Below, piece after piece: positions 1 through 5,508 of a stretch of DNA of 9,031 nt. The number at the start of each line of letters is the position of its first letter. The stretch's first letter is position 1. Source of the stretch: JAQGMO01 sp050954505 (GTDB lineage Bacteria; Pseudomonadota; Gammaproteobacteria; Burkholderiales; Burkholderiaceae_D); contig JBPBPY010000310.1 of assembly GCA_050954505.1 (NCBI GenBank), forward strand, positions 1-9,031, read 5' to 3'. The translations under genes were made by a program, and so were the position numbers. The notes under the pieces were generated by a model. The model was given only the letters and a program-made list of their open reading frames with translations, was not told the origin of the DNA and did not search any database.

Positions 1-885
1 GATTTCCTGGCCTGCCGCTGCCACGCCGATAATGAAGGACTTGCCCCAGCCTTTGTGCGTGCACTCGAGCGCCTGGCGCATGGTGGTGGTGTTGCCGATG
101 CACTCGAAACTGTAGTCAGCGCCGCCATCGGTGATTTGCACCACGGCGTCGACAACGTCGTCGACTTCTTTGGGATTGATGAAATGCGTCATGCCGAACT
201 TGCGCGCCATGTCCTGGCGTGCCGGATTGATGTCGACCCCGATGATCTTGTCGGCGCCAACCATCCTGGCAGCCTGGATCACGTTCAGGCCAATGCCGCC
301 CAGGCCGAACACTACCACATTGGCGCCGGCTTCCACCTTGGCCGAAAACAGCACGGCACCCACGCCGGTAGTCACGCCGCAGCCGATATAGCAAACCTTG
401 TCGAACGGCGCATCCTGGCGAATTCTGGCCAGGGCAATTTCCGGCACCACGATGTAATTGGCAAAGGTCGACGTGCCCATGTAATGGAACAGCGGTTTTC
501 CGTCCAGCGAAAAGCGGCTGGTGGCGTCGGGCATCAAGCCGCGGCCCTGGGTCGACCGGATGGCTTGGCACAAGTTGGTCTTTTGCAACAGGCAGAATTT
601 GCACTGGCGGCACTCCGGCGTATACAACGGAATGACGTGATCGTCTTTTTTCAAGCTGGTCACGCCGGGTCCCACGTCGACCACCACGCCAGCACCTTCA
701 TGACCCAGGATGGCAGGGAAGATGCCTTCCGGATCGGCGCCCGAAAGCGTGTAATAATCGGTGTGGCAAATGCCTGTGGCCTTGAGTTCGATCAGAACTT
801 CGCCGGCGCGAGGCCCTTGCAGATCGACTTCTTCGATTGTCAATGGTGCGCCTGCTTTCCATGCAACGGCTGCTTTGGTTTTCAT
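1..885 (-). CDS. frmA: S-(hydroxymethyl)glutathione dehydrogenase / class III alcohol dehydrogenase, partial (C-terminus off left edge)
   Basis: Cytosolic zinc enzyme that oxidises S-hydroxymethylglutathione, formed from formaldehyde and glutathione, to S-formylglutathione with NAD+; class III enzymes also reduce S-nitrosoglutathione. Translating the minus strand from the ATG at 885 gives 295 uninterrupted residues of a family usually about 370 long, so roughly 75 C-terminal residues lie beyond the left edge. Visible residues are the catalytic zinc ligands C40 (GICHTD), H62 (GHE) and C169 (GCGVTTG), the structural zinc set C92, C95, C98 and C106, the Rossmann motif GLGGIG at 194-199 and the NAD-selecting D218 (GVDIN). 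A GAGGAA Shine-Dalgarno (890-895) sits 4 nt before the ATG. The next gene in its direction, often an S-formylglutathione hydrolase in this pathway, would be outside the window. An AraC-family regulator is divergent upstream. The long plus-strand frame across this region is an antisense shadow. Confidence 0.96.
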   Translation of the reverse strand, partial: MKTKAAVAWKAGAPLTIEEVDLQGPRAGEVLIELKATGICHTDYYTLSGADPEGIFPAILGHEGAGVVVDVGPGVTSLKKDDHVIPLYTPECRQCKFCLLQKTNLCQAIRSTQGRGLMPDATSRFSLDGKPLFHYMGTSTFANYIVVPEIALARIRQDAPFDKVCYIGCGVTTGVGAVLFSAKVEAGANVVVFGLGGIGLNVIQAARMVGADKIIGVDINPARQDMARKFGMTHFINPKEVDDVVDAVVQITDGGADYSFECIGNTTTMRQALECTHKGWGKSFIIGVAAAGQEI

Positions 886-1028
886 TCGGTTCCTCGCTTG
901 CTGGTGGGGTAGTTTCGAACATGAATTATCGAGCGCAGGCGATGCAATGAGTTGGAATACCATGAAGAATGGCAGGATCCGATGGCACTATGGCTGTATT
1001 TTCAAATCTTCAAGGTCTTGATCGCTGC

Positions 1029-2072
1029 ATGAACAAACCGCTTTCCATCGAGTCATCCATCCAGAATTCCATGCAGGCGAGAACCGTGGACATCATTGTG
1101 TATCCCGGGTTCAAAGCAATGGAGGCCATCGGACCGATGTCGGTCTTCGAATACGCCAATCTGCATCTGCAACGGCACCATCAGCCGCCTGGTTATGATG
1201 TGCGTATCGTCTCCAGCCGTCTCGGAGCCATCCCTTCCGACACCTTGATGTCGCTGGAGGCAACCAAGGTATTAAGTACTCTGGCTTTGCCCGACAGCGC
1301 AATTATCGTCGGTGCGCGCCATATTCAGGCTGCCCTGGCCGATGGTGCGGCCATCGTGGAGTGGGTCGCCGAAGTCAGTGCGCGCATTCCGCGAATGGCG
1401 GCCCTGTGTTCTGGTGCATTTTTTCTTGCGCAAGCCGGGGTGCTGGATGGCAAGCGCGCGACCACCCATTGGAGTGTGGCTGAACGCATGCAGGCGCAAT
1501 TTCCCGCTGTGCAGGTGAATGCCGATGCGATCTTCATTCGGGCCGGTAACTTGTGGACATCGGCCGGTGTTACCGCCGGCATGGACCTGGCGCTGGCATT
1601 GGTCGAAGAAGATTTCGGGCGTGAACTGGCGCTTGAAGTTGCCACCGAAATGGTGGTCTACCTGAAGCGTCCAGGCGGGCAATCGCAGTTCAGCGCGCAC
1701 CTACTCAGCGAACGCACCGCCCGCCCGAACATTCGGGCATTACAGAATTTGATCCTGGACAATCTGCAGGAACGTTTCACTGTTGCGCAGCTGGCGGAAA
1801 AGGCGATGATGAGCGAACGGCATTTTGCTCGGGTGTTTCATCAGGAAGTCGGATTAAGCACGCAGGAATTCATCGAAGCCTGTCGCTTTGAACGGGCCAC
1901 GCAATTGCTGGCAGACCTGGCATTGCCGATCAAATCGATCGCTGCGCGGGCCTGTTTCAGTGATGAGGCTCATATGCGGCGCGTGTTCCTCAAAAAGCTC
2001 GGGATCACGCCCAAGCTGTATCGCGAACGCTTTGCCACCACCGGCGTCGATGCCGACGGTCACGCGGGATGA
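1029..2072 (+). CDS. GlxA-type transcriptional regulator: DJ-1/PfpI (GATase1-like) sensor domain + AraC DNA-binding domain
   Basis: Cytosolic transcription factor of 347 residues from this start. Residues about 18-190 form a DJ-1/PfpI domain: it begins VDIIVYPGF, has a nucleophile-elbow cysteine C127 (ALCSGAF) and a following H147 (TTHW). In this regulator family the fold is thought to sense ligands rather than act as an amidase. Residues about 235-340 are an AraC domain with two helix-turn-helices, about 251-275 (TVAQLAEKAMMSERHF) and 300-325 (PIKSIAARACFSDEAHMRRVF). The start is uncertain: in-frame ATGs also occur at 969, 990 and 1071, none with a strong Shine-Dalgarno; 1029 leaves a short lead before the domain, as is usual. 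The gene diverges from the formaldehyde dehydrogenase, which is its likeliest target. Characterised pseudomonad members (GbdR, SouR, CdhR) respond to methylated amines or carnitine, some of whose breakdown releases formaldehyde; the actual ligand cannot be read from sequence. Confidence 0.88.
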   Translation: MNKPLSIESSIQNSMQARTVDIIVYPGFKAMEAIGPMSVFEYANLHLQRHHQPPGYDVRIVSSRLGAIPSDTLMSLEATKVLSTLALPDSAIIVGARHIQAALADGAAIVEWVAEVSARIPRMAALCSGAFFLAQAGVLDGKRATTHWSVAERMQAQFPAVQVNADAIFIRAGNLWTSAGVTAGMDLALALVEEDFGRELALEVATEMVVYLKRPGGQSQFSAHLLSERTARPNIRALQNLILDNLQERFTVAQLAEKAMMSERHFARVFHQEVGLSTQEFIEACRFERATQLLADLALPIKSIAARACFSDEAHMRRVFLKKLGITPKLYRERFATTGVDADGHAG

Positions 2073-2109
2073 TTGCGCGGCGTGGCTGTCATGCAAGTAG
2101 TCATGAACA

Positions 2110-2134
2110 GCCGGCCATGATGACGGTGGCCGGC
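2110..2134. terminator. Hairpin between convergent genes, possible weak bidirectional terminator
   Basis: Perfect 8-bp inverted repeat: GCCGGCCA at 2110-2117 and TGGCCGGC at 2127-2134, with a 9-nt loop. It lies 37 nt past the stop of the AraC-type regulator and 23 nt past the stop of the nitroreductase, exactly between two convergent genes. Neither side has a real T-tract (GCTGCTTTCACC on plus; TGTTCATGAC on minus), so it may only pause polymerase or protect 3' ends. Confidence 0.45.
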
Positions 2135-2157
2135 GCTGCTTTCACCAATGGGGGAAA

Positions 2158-2772
2158 TCAGACAAAGTGCAGGATGTCGCGCACGGCTTTTCTCGGCTTT
2201 TTCGGCCAGTTGCCTTCGGCAGCATAGCCAACCGTGATCAGCATGACCGGAATATCGGTGGCAGGCAAACTGAATTGCTCGGCCACGGCGGCTGCATTGA
2301 AGCCAATCATCGGGCACGAAATCAGGCCGTTGCCTTGCGCTGCCAGCATCAACGTCATGCCGGCAAGGGAGGCCGAACGAATGGCTTCATCGCGCTGCAT
2401 GGTCGGATTGGTGGCGTACATGTTCGTCACCGCGCTCAACCAGCCCTGGTACGTTTCCTCGGTGATGATGCCGGCTTCCACGGTGGGGCGCAATGCTGCA
2501 GGCAGTGTCAAATGGGGTTCCAGCGTGCCACAGACAATAAAGGTGACCGCCGCTTCGACAATTTTTGGCTGATTGAATGCCAAAGGCAATAATTTCTCTT
2601 TTGCTGCCTCGCCATGCACGGCGATGAACTTCCAATTTTGCAGGTTGAATGCGGATGGCGCCTGTGTCGCCAAGGTGATCAGTTCGATAATTTCGGCTTC
2701 ATCGAGGGTGCGCGTTTTATCGTACTGGCTGGCAGAGGTACGTGCTTGAATGGTTTCACTAATGTTTGACAT
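2158..2772 (-). CDS. Nitroreductase family FMN-dependent oxidoreductase (resembles MhqN/YodC type)
   Basis: Predicted cytosolic flavoprotein of 204 residues that reduces nitroaromatics, quinones or similar acceptors with NAD(P)H. Seen: the N-terminal FMN-phosphate segment with R11 and S13 (ARTSASQY), the APSAFNLQNWKF stretch at 38-49, a GMTLMLAA helix mid-protein and a basic C-terminal PKKPRK loop, all typical of the nitroreductase fold. The APSAFNLQ string recalls Bacillus MhqN/YodC, which belongs to a quinone-stress regulon; this resemblance is from memory and is not proof of substrate. The ATG at 2772 has only a weak purine stretch (AGAAAAG) upstream. The gene lies 198 nt downstream of the ABM/tautomerase pair on the same strand, so it may be co-transcribed or have its own promoter; the gap contains two notable inverted repeats. 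It ends convergent with the AraC-type regulator. Confidence 0.92.
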   Translation of the reverse strand: MSNISETIQARTSASQYDKTRTLDEAEIIELITLATQAPSAFNLQNWKFIAVHGEAAKEKLLPLAFNQPKIVEAAVTFIVCGTLEPHLTLPAALRPTVEAGIITEETYQGWLSAVTNMYATNPTMQRDEAIRSASLAGMTLMLAAQGNGLISCPMIGFNAAAVAEQFSLPATDIPVMLITVGYAAEGNWPKKPRKAVRDILHFV

Positions 2773-2793
2773 GGATGACTTTTCTGAAGTGCG

Positions 2794-2823
2794 TCAACGT
2801 AAGGTCACTCACGTGGACGTTGA
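2794..2823. promoter_or_regulatory. Inverted repeat upstream of the nitroreductase, candidate operator
   Basis: Arms TCAACGT (2794-2800) and ACGTTGA (2817-2823) are exact reverse complements with a 16-nt spacer; a palindromic CACGTG lies inside at 2810-2815. The arm centres are 23 bp apart, about two helical turns, and the inner edge is 21 nt upstream of the nitroreductase ATG. This suits a dimeric repressor site over the promoter or leader, but no regulator is assigned. Confidence 0.35.
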
Positions 2824-2915
2824 AATCGGCCGCAACGGCGTCGCTTTGAAAGGGAACGTGGGAAACAGATCTTCTTGATCGGCAGCATCAATCGCACGGC
2901 TTCTGTGGCAAGTTT

Positions 2916-2932
2916 GCCAGCCAATGGCTGGC
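2916..2932. repeat. 17-nt perfect palindrome in the gap between ABM protein and nitroreductase
   Basis: GCCAGCCA (2916-2923), a central A, then TGGCTGGC (2925-2932). As RNA it would fold as a 7-bp stem with a 3-nt loop. It begins 38 nt past the ABM stop codon on the minus strand. No T-tract follows on the minus strand (AAACTTGCC), so a classical terminator is doubtful; an mRNA-processing hairpin or protein site is equally possible. Confidence 0.5.
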
Positions 2933-2970
2933 GCAATGCGCCATGCTGCAGCAATTTTGTGTCGCAGCAA

Positions 2971-3327
2971 TCAGCGCGAAAATCCGTCGAACAAGGTCAT
3001 GTAGGTGGCATTGAATGTGTCCAGCGCCTTGCGGGCCTCGGCCGTGGGCGCACCATAGACCACCAGCGATGACACCACGACCAGGCTCAGGAAACGCTCG
3101 GCAAAGCCGCCGAAGGTCTGCTCCACATGCCGAACGAATGCATCGGAATTCTGATAGCGCTCGTAGATATGGACGACACTCTGGTCGGCGTTGACGCTGT
3201 ATTGGTAGGCCAGTGTGGCGGGCTCCCTGGATGTTGCAGCGACAATCGCCGATACCAGGGTCTTGAATTCCTGGTATTTGCCTGGGTTGACCTGCAGCGT
3301 AAAAACCCAGAACAGCTCGCTAGCCAT
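2971..3327 (-). CDS. ABM-domain protein, putative quinol monooxygenase-like
   Basis: Small cytosolic protein of 118 residues with an antibiotic-biosynthesis-monooxygenase (dimeric alpha-beta barrel) fold. The first strand is LFWVFTLQVNPG, then a helix YQEFKTLVSAIVAATS, the strand LAYQYSVNADQSVVHIYERY, a DAFVRHVEQ helix and a final strand LVVVSSLVVYG, in family order. Family members such as E. coli YgiN act on quinols; others bind small aromatics or polyketides. The substrate here is not predictable. The length fits the family, with a C-terminal tail of about 25 residues. The chosen ATG at 3327 overlaps the end of the tautomerase gene by 8 nt (ATGGCTAG holds both the start and the upstream stop); a GGAAAAA stretch lies upstream. 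An earlier in-frame start at 3366 would put 13 more residues inside the tautomerase gene and lacks domain support. Translation is probably coupled to the tautomerase. Confidence 0.85.
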   Translation of the reverse strand: MASELFWVFTLQVNPGKYQEFKTLVSAIVAATSREPATLAYQYSVNADQSVVHIYERYQNSDAFVRHVEQTFGGFAERFLSLVVVSSLVVYGAPTAEARKALDTFNATYMTLFDGFSR

Positions 3328-3499
3328 ACATTTTTCCGGCGCCGGCCCAGTCGGAGGCTTTGACATCTTCGAAGATCACGTAGATGTAGGCGGCATCGGT
3401 GCCGGTATTCTTGACAATGCTTTCGGTGATTTCAGCAGCGACGAGTTCTTTTGCTTTTGCTTCTTTACCTTCAAACCAGGTTACGCGTACGACAGGCAT
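3320..3499 (-). CDS. 4-oxalocrotonate tautomerase-like small tautomerase
   Basis: Tautomerase-superfamily protein of 59 residues after choosing the ATG at 3499, which gives Met-Pro: the catalytic amino-terminal proline is exposed when methionine is removed. This start has an excellent GGAGG Shine-Dalgarno (3507-3511) 7 nt upstream; the frame extends back to 3556 without domain or ribosome-site support. The protein aligns without gaps to 4-oxalocrotonate tautomerase: Pro1, E9-G10 and the helix AKELVAAEITESIV match, but Arg11 is Lys, Arg39 is Tyr and Phe50 is Trp (mature numbering). Since Arg39 and Arg11 bind the diacid substrate in 4-OT, this protein probably handles a different substrate. It is the first gene of a minus-strand unit, overlapping the ABM gene by 8 nt, and is divergent from a LysR regulator that likely controls it. 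Hexameric assembly is usual for the family. Confidence 0.88.
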   Translation of the reverse strand: MPVVRVTWFEGKEAKAKELVAAEITESIVKNTGTDAAYIYVIFEDVKASDWAGAGKMYG

Positions 3500-3506
3500 G
3501 ATTTTT

Positions 3507-3511
3507 CCTCC
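3507..3511 (-). promoter_or_regulatory. Strong Shine-Dalgarno (GGAGG) that fixes the tautomerase start
   Basis: GGAGG on the minus strand with an AAAAATC spacer of 7 nt before the ATG at 3499. It settles the choice of the Met-Pro start over the longer frame and agrees with the catalytic Pro1 requirement. Confidence 0.85.
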
Positions 3512-3589
3512 GTTAAATGGCGAGATGGGACAATCGATCTTTTGTCGCAGGCGCAAAAAGAACAGTGCTGATGCGTTGTATGCATTGCC

Positions 3590-3638
3590 ATGTGCAACTC
3601 ATGCGCTGTTGGACGAAGAGCAGTGTAATGTGCATCTC
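3590..3638. repeat. 11-bp direct repeat pair in the LysR/tautomerase divergent region
   Basis: ATGTGCAACTC at 3590-3600 and ATGTGCATCTC at 3628-3638 differ at one base, 38 bp apart. They lie in the 224-bp divergent intergenic region between the tautomerase start (3499) and the LysR start (3724). LysR proteins often contact two sites about 40 bp apart, so this could be part of the operator. ATGTGCA also occurs in the dyad by the second LysR gene (6461-6467). An imperfect GTTG...CAAC dyad overlaps the first copy (3575-3598). Confidence 0.4.
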
Positions 3639-3723
3639 GAAGTAGATAAACAGCTTATTTTTCGTCCCAGTGTCCACTTATTCTCTACAATTAGCTTTGG
3701 ATTTTTTTATTGAATGGCTACAG

Positions 3724-4632
3724 ATGAGTGAATTGGAATCGTTAAGCGGTATTACCACCTTCGTTGTCGTTGCCAAGGCATCGAGCTTCACCAAAGCCGG
3801 CCAATTGCTGGGAATATCCAAGTCTGCCGTGGGCAAGGCTGTGTTCAGGCTGGAAGAACGTCTCGGGGTCAAGCTGTTTCACCGCACTACGCGCCGCTTG
3901 TCACTGACTTCGGATGGCGAGGCCTATTTTTCGGTCTGGTCAGCGGCGCTTGAAAGCATTGCAGAAGCCGAAAACAATCTGGGTGGACGCTTGAATGTGC
4001 CGGCCGGGCGATTGCGTGTCGATATGCCCGTGGCATTCGGACGCAAATTAGTGCTGCCCATGTTGCTGGCGATTGCGAAGAAATACCCCGCATTGCAGAT
4101 GACGCTCTCATTTACCGATAGCGTCATTGATTTGCTGGAGGAAGGGGTCGACCTCGCCATTCGCTTTGGCACACTGGAAGATTCCACTGAAATCGTGGCG
4201 CGCAAGCTGACCAGTCATCGTTGGGTAATTTGTGCAACGCCTGAATACCTGGCAAGGTTTGGCACGCCGCTTGCACCTCAAGATGTCGGTTTGCACCGCT
4301 GCATCGTCGGCCACCGGCGTGGCCAGCCGCTGGCTTGGCATCTGTCTCAGGATGGCGTGGCGACGCGGCTCATGCCGCCGCCCACTTACCAGATTGGTGA
4401 TGGCCAAGCCATGATCGATGCAGCAGTGGACGGTATCGGCCTGTGCCAGATGCCGCTGGCGCTGTTTCGCAGTCAAATCGAAACCGGCCGGTTACGCACT
4501 GTTCTGGATGCATATACCGAGCGTGAGATCGACGTGCATGCGGTCTGGCCGCGTACTGCCCACCTGCGCCCCAAGGTGCGCCACGTGGTGGACGCCCTGG
4601 TAGAACTTGGCAAGTCGGGACAGCTCGACTGA
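3724..4632 (+). CDS. LysR-family transcriptional regulator, divergent from the tautomerase gene
   Basis: LysR-type regulator of 302 residues, normal for the family. The winged helix-turn-helix is at about 22-41 (FTKAGQLLGISKSAVGKAVF), followed by RLEERLGVKLFHRTTRRLSLT; residues about 92-292 form the periplasmic-binding-protein-like effector domain (LRVDMPVAFGR, FTDSVIDLLEEGVDLAIRFG, ICATPEYLARFG, DGQAMIDAAVDGIGLCQMP). The ATG at 3724 is chosen because family members begin a few residues before the first helix; a GTG at 3670 in the same frame would add 18 residues unlike the family, and neither has a clear Shine-Dalgarno. It is divergent from the tautomerase-ABM genes across a 224-bp region, the classical arrangement for a LysR activator and its target. 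The inducer is unknown; given the neighbours, an aromatic or quinone-like compound is a reasonable guess. Confidence 0.95.
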   Translation: MSELESLSGITTFVVVAKASSFTKAGQLLGISKSAVGKAVFRLEERLGVKLFHRTTRRLSLTSDGEAYFSVWSAALESIAEAENNLGGRLNVPAGRLRVDMPVAFGRKLVLPMLLAIAKKYPALQMTLSFTDSVIDLLEEGVDLAIRFGTLEDSTEIVARKLTSHRWVICATPEYLARFGTPLAPQDVGLHRCIVGHRRGQPLAWHLSQDGVATRLMPPPTYQIGDGQAMIDAAVDGIGLCQMPLALFRSQIETGRLRTVLDAYTEREIDVHAVWPRTAHLRPKVRHVVDALVELGKSGQLD

Positions 4633-4648
4633 AGCGCCCGGCAAATCA

Positions 4649-4676
4649 GACAGCCCACCGGCTTGTCCAAGTATTT
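4649..4676 (+). terminator. Weak hairpin after the first LysR gene
   Basis: GACAGCC (4649-4655) can pair with GGC-T-TGTC (4660-4667), a 7-bp stem with one bulged T, 16 nt past the LysR stop, followed by CAAGTATTTT. The T-run is short and interrupted, so this is only a possible terminator. Confidence 0.3.
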
Positions 4677-4787
4677 TCGCAAATCCGGGAAATGTTTTAT
4701 CCAGTTTTATCTTGTCGATTCAAGCAGGTGATTGCTACGGCCGTTGCAACAGTCCATTGCGTAATGCCGTCTTTATCGCTGGTCAGC

Positions 4788-4812
4788 CCATCGATACACT
4801 GTGTCCATCGAT
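4788..4812. repeat. Direct repeat of CCATCGAT upstream of the DUF4148 gene
   Basis: CCATCGAT occurs at 4788-4795 and 4805-4812, 17 bp start to start; each holds the palindrome ATCGAT. They lie about 100 bp before the DUF4148 start, in a 275-bp gene-free stretch (4633-4907) where no convincing gene or promoter was found. A 6-bp inverted repeat (CCCGTT 4851-4856, AACGGG 4869-4874) sits in the leader. The function is unknown and the repeat may be chance. Confidence 0.25.
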
Positions 4813-4907
4813 CAGGCACAGAAAAAACAATGCGACCTGACGACGCCGGACCCGTTCTACCGTCAAGCAACGGGCCAGCTTTTATCAAGTAACTCTGGAG
4901 AATCAAA

Positions 4908-5243
4908 ATGTTCGTCAAGAAAATTGTGTTGATGCTGGCTGTGGTTGCCACCAGTGGTTCTGTTTTCGCTCAATCGGTTTATCCTTCCGCCAATCAAAGC
5001 GATGCCATGATAAGCCAGTCCACTCAGCCTTTCGTTTCCGACAAGACCCGTGCCCAGGTCAGGCAGGAATTGCAGGTCGCCGTGGCCGACGGCAGCATGA
5101 GCATGAGCGATCGCAACGCGGAAGACAGCGTGCGCCCGCACCATCCGGCATTGACGCGGACCCGCCAGGAAGTCCGTGCCGAAGCTGTCCAGGCGCGCAA
5201 CAACCCGCGCACGCCCAACGCTGCCCTGTATTCCGGTAACTGA
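4908..5243 (+). CDS. DUF4148 domain-containing exported small protein
   Basis: Protein of 111 residues with a clear Sec signal peptide: MFVKK, a hydrophobic core at 6-20 and a cleavage site after A21 (VFA-QS). The mature part of about 90 residues is polar and predicted periplasmic. It carries the DUF4148 signature KTRAQVRQELQVAVADG at 46-62, and a second related stretch at 85-92; both fit TRxxVRxE, so the protein may hold two copies of one short helix. DUF4148 proteins are common and often multicopy in Burkholderiales; no biochemical function is established to my knowledge. The start is firm: GGAG (4897-4900) lies 7 nt before the ATG. It appears monocistronic, with long gaps on both sides and a strong terminator 80 nt past its stop. 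Confidence 0.88.
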   Translation: MFVKKIVLMLAVVATSGSVFAQSVYPSANQSDAMISQSTQPFVSDKTRAQVRQELQVAVADGSMSMSDRNAEDSVRPHHPALTRTRQEVRAEAVQARNNPRTPNAALYSGN

Positions 5244-5322
5244 AGTGCCACTGAATGCCTGGCAAAGCATGTCTGGAGCTGTGCTTGAATGACCGTCGTT
5301 GTTGTGGCTTGCCGTCTTTTTG

Positions 5323-5359
5323 AAATCCCGCCGGTATCATGCTGTCGCGGGATTTTTTT
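5323..5359 (+). terminator. Rho-independent terminator after the DUF4148 gene
   Basis: AAATCCCGC (5323-5331) and GCGGGATTT (5347-5355) are exact 9-bp arms around a 15-nt loop; the T-run spans 5353-5359 (seven T). On the minus strand the stem is followed by CAAAAAG, so it works in the plus direction only and does not serve the oncoming second LysR gene. The rest of 5244-5508 holds no convincing gene. Confidence 0.88.
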
Positions 5360-5508
5360 CGGGAAAACGATCCACCGCCATGGCGCCAACATTTCCGCTG
5401 CAGTACTGCATGGTGAAATCGCCTCGGGAACCATTCCTGGTGCTGCCGGACTGACCGGGTAGTTCGTCCTGACCAATTACTCAATCGAACCAGTTTGTTC
5501 CGCGATGT

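Noticed and set aside
55..912. Plus-strand open frame of 285 codons across the left end
   Set aside because: It is antisense to the frmA frame, which shows complete zinc and NAD motifs; the plus-strand product is His/Ala-rich with no recognisable domain.
3529..3546. GACAA/TTGTC inverted repeat in the tautomerase leader
   Set aside because: Only 5-bp arms around an 8-nt loop in an AT-richer leader; expected by chance at this length.
3670..3723. GTG-initiated N-terminal extension of the first LysR gene
   Set aside because: It adds 18 residues unlike LysR N-termini and has no Shine-Dalgarno; the ATG at 3724 places the helix-turn-helix at the usual position.
4772..4800. Possible promoter TTTATC-N17-TACACT before the DUF4148 gene
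   Set aside because: Only three of six matches at -35 and four of six at -10; no better than background.
5364..5457. Short plus-strand frame after the DUF4148 terminator (…GANISAAVLHGEIASGT…), possible gene remnant
   Set aside because: About 30 codons, no start with a ribosome site, no recognisable family and no clear third-position bias; not enough to call a pseudogene.
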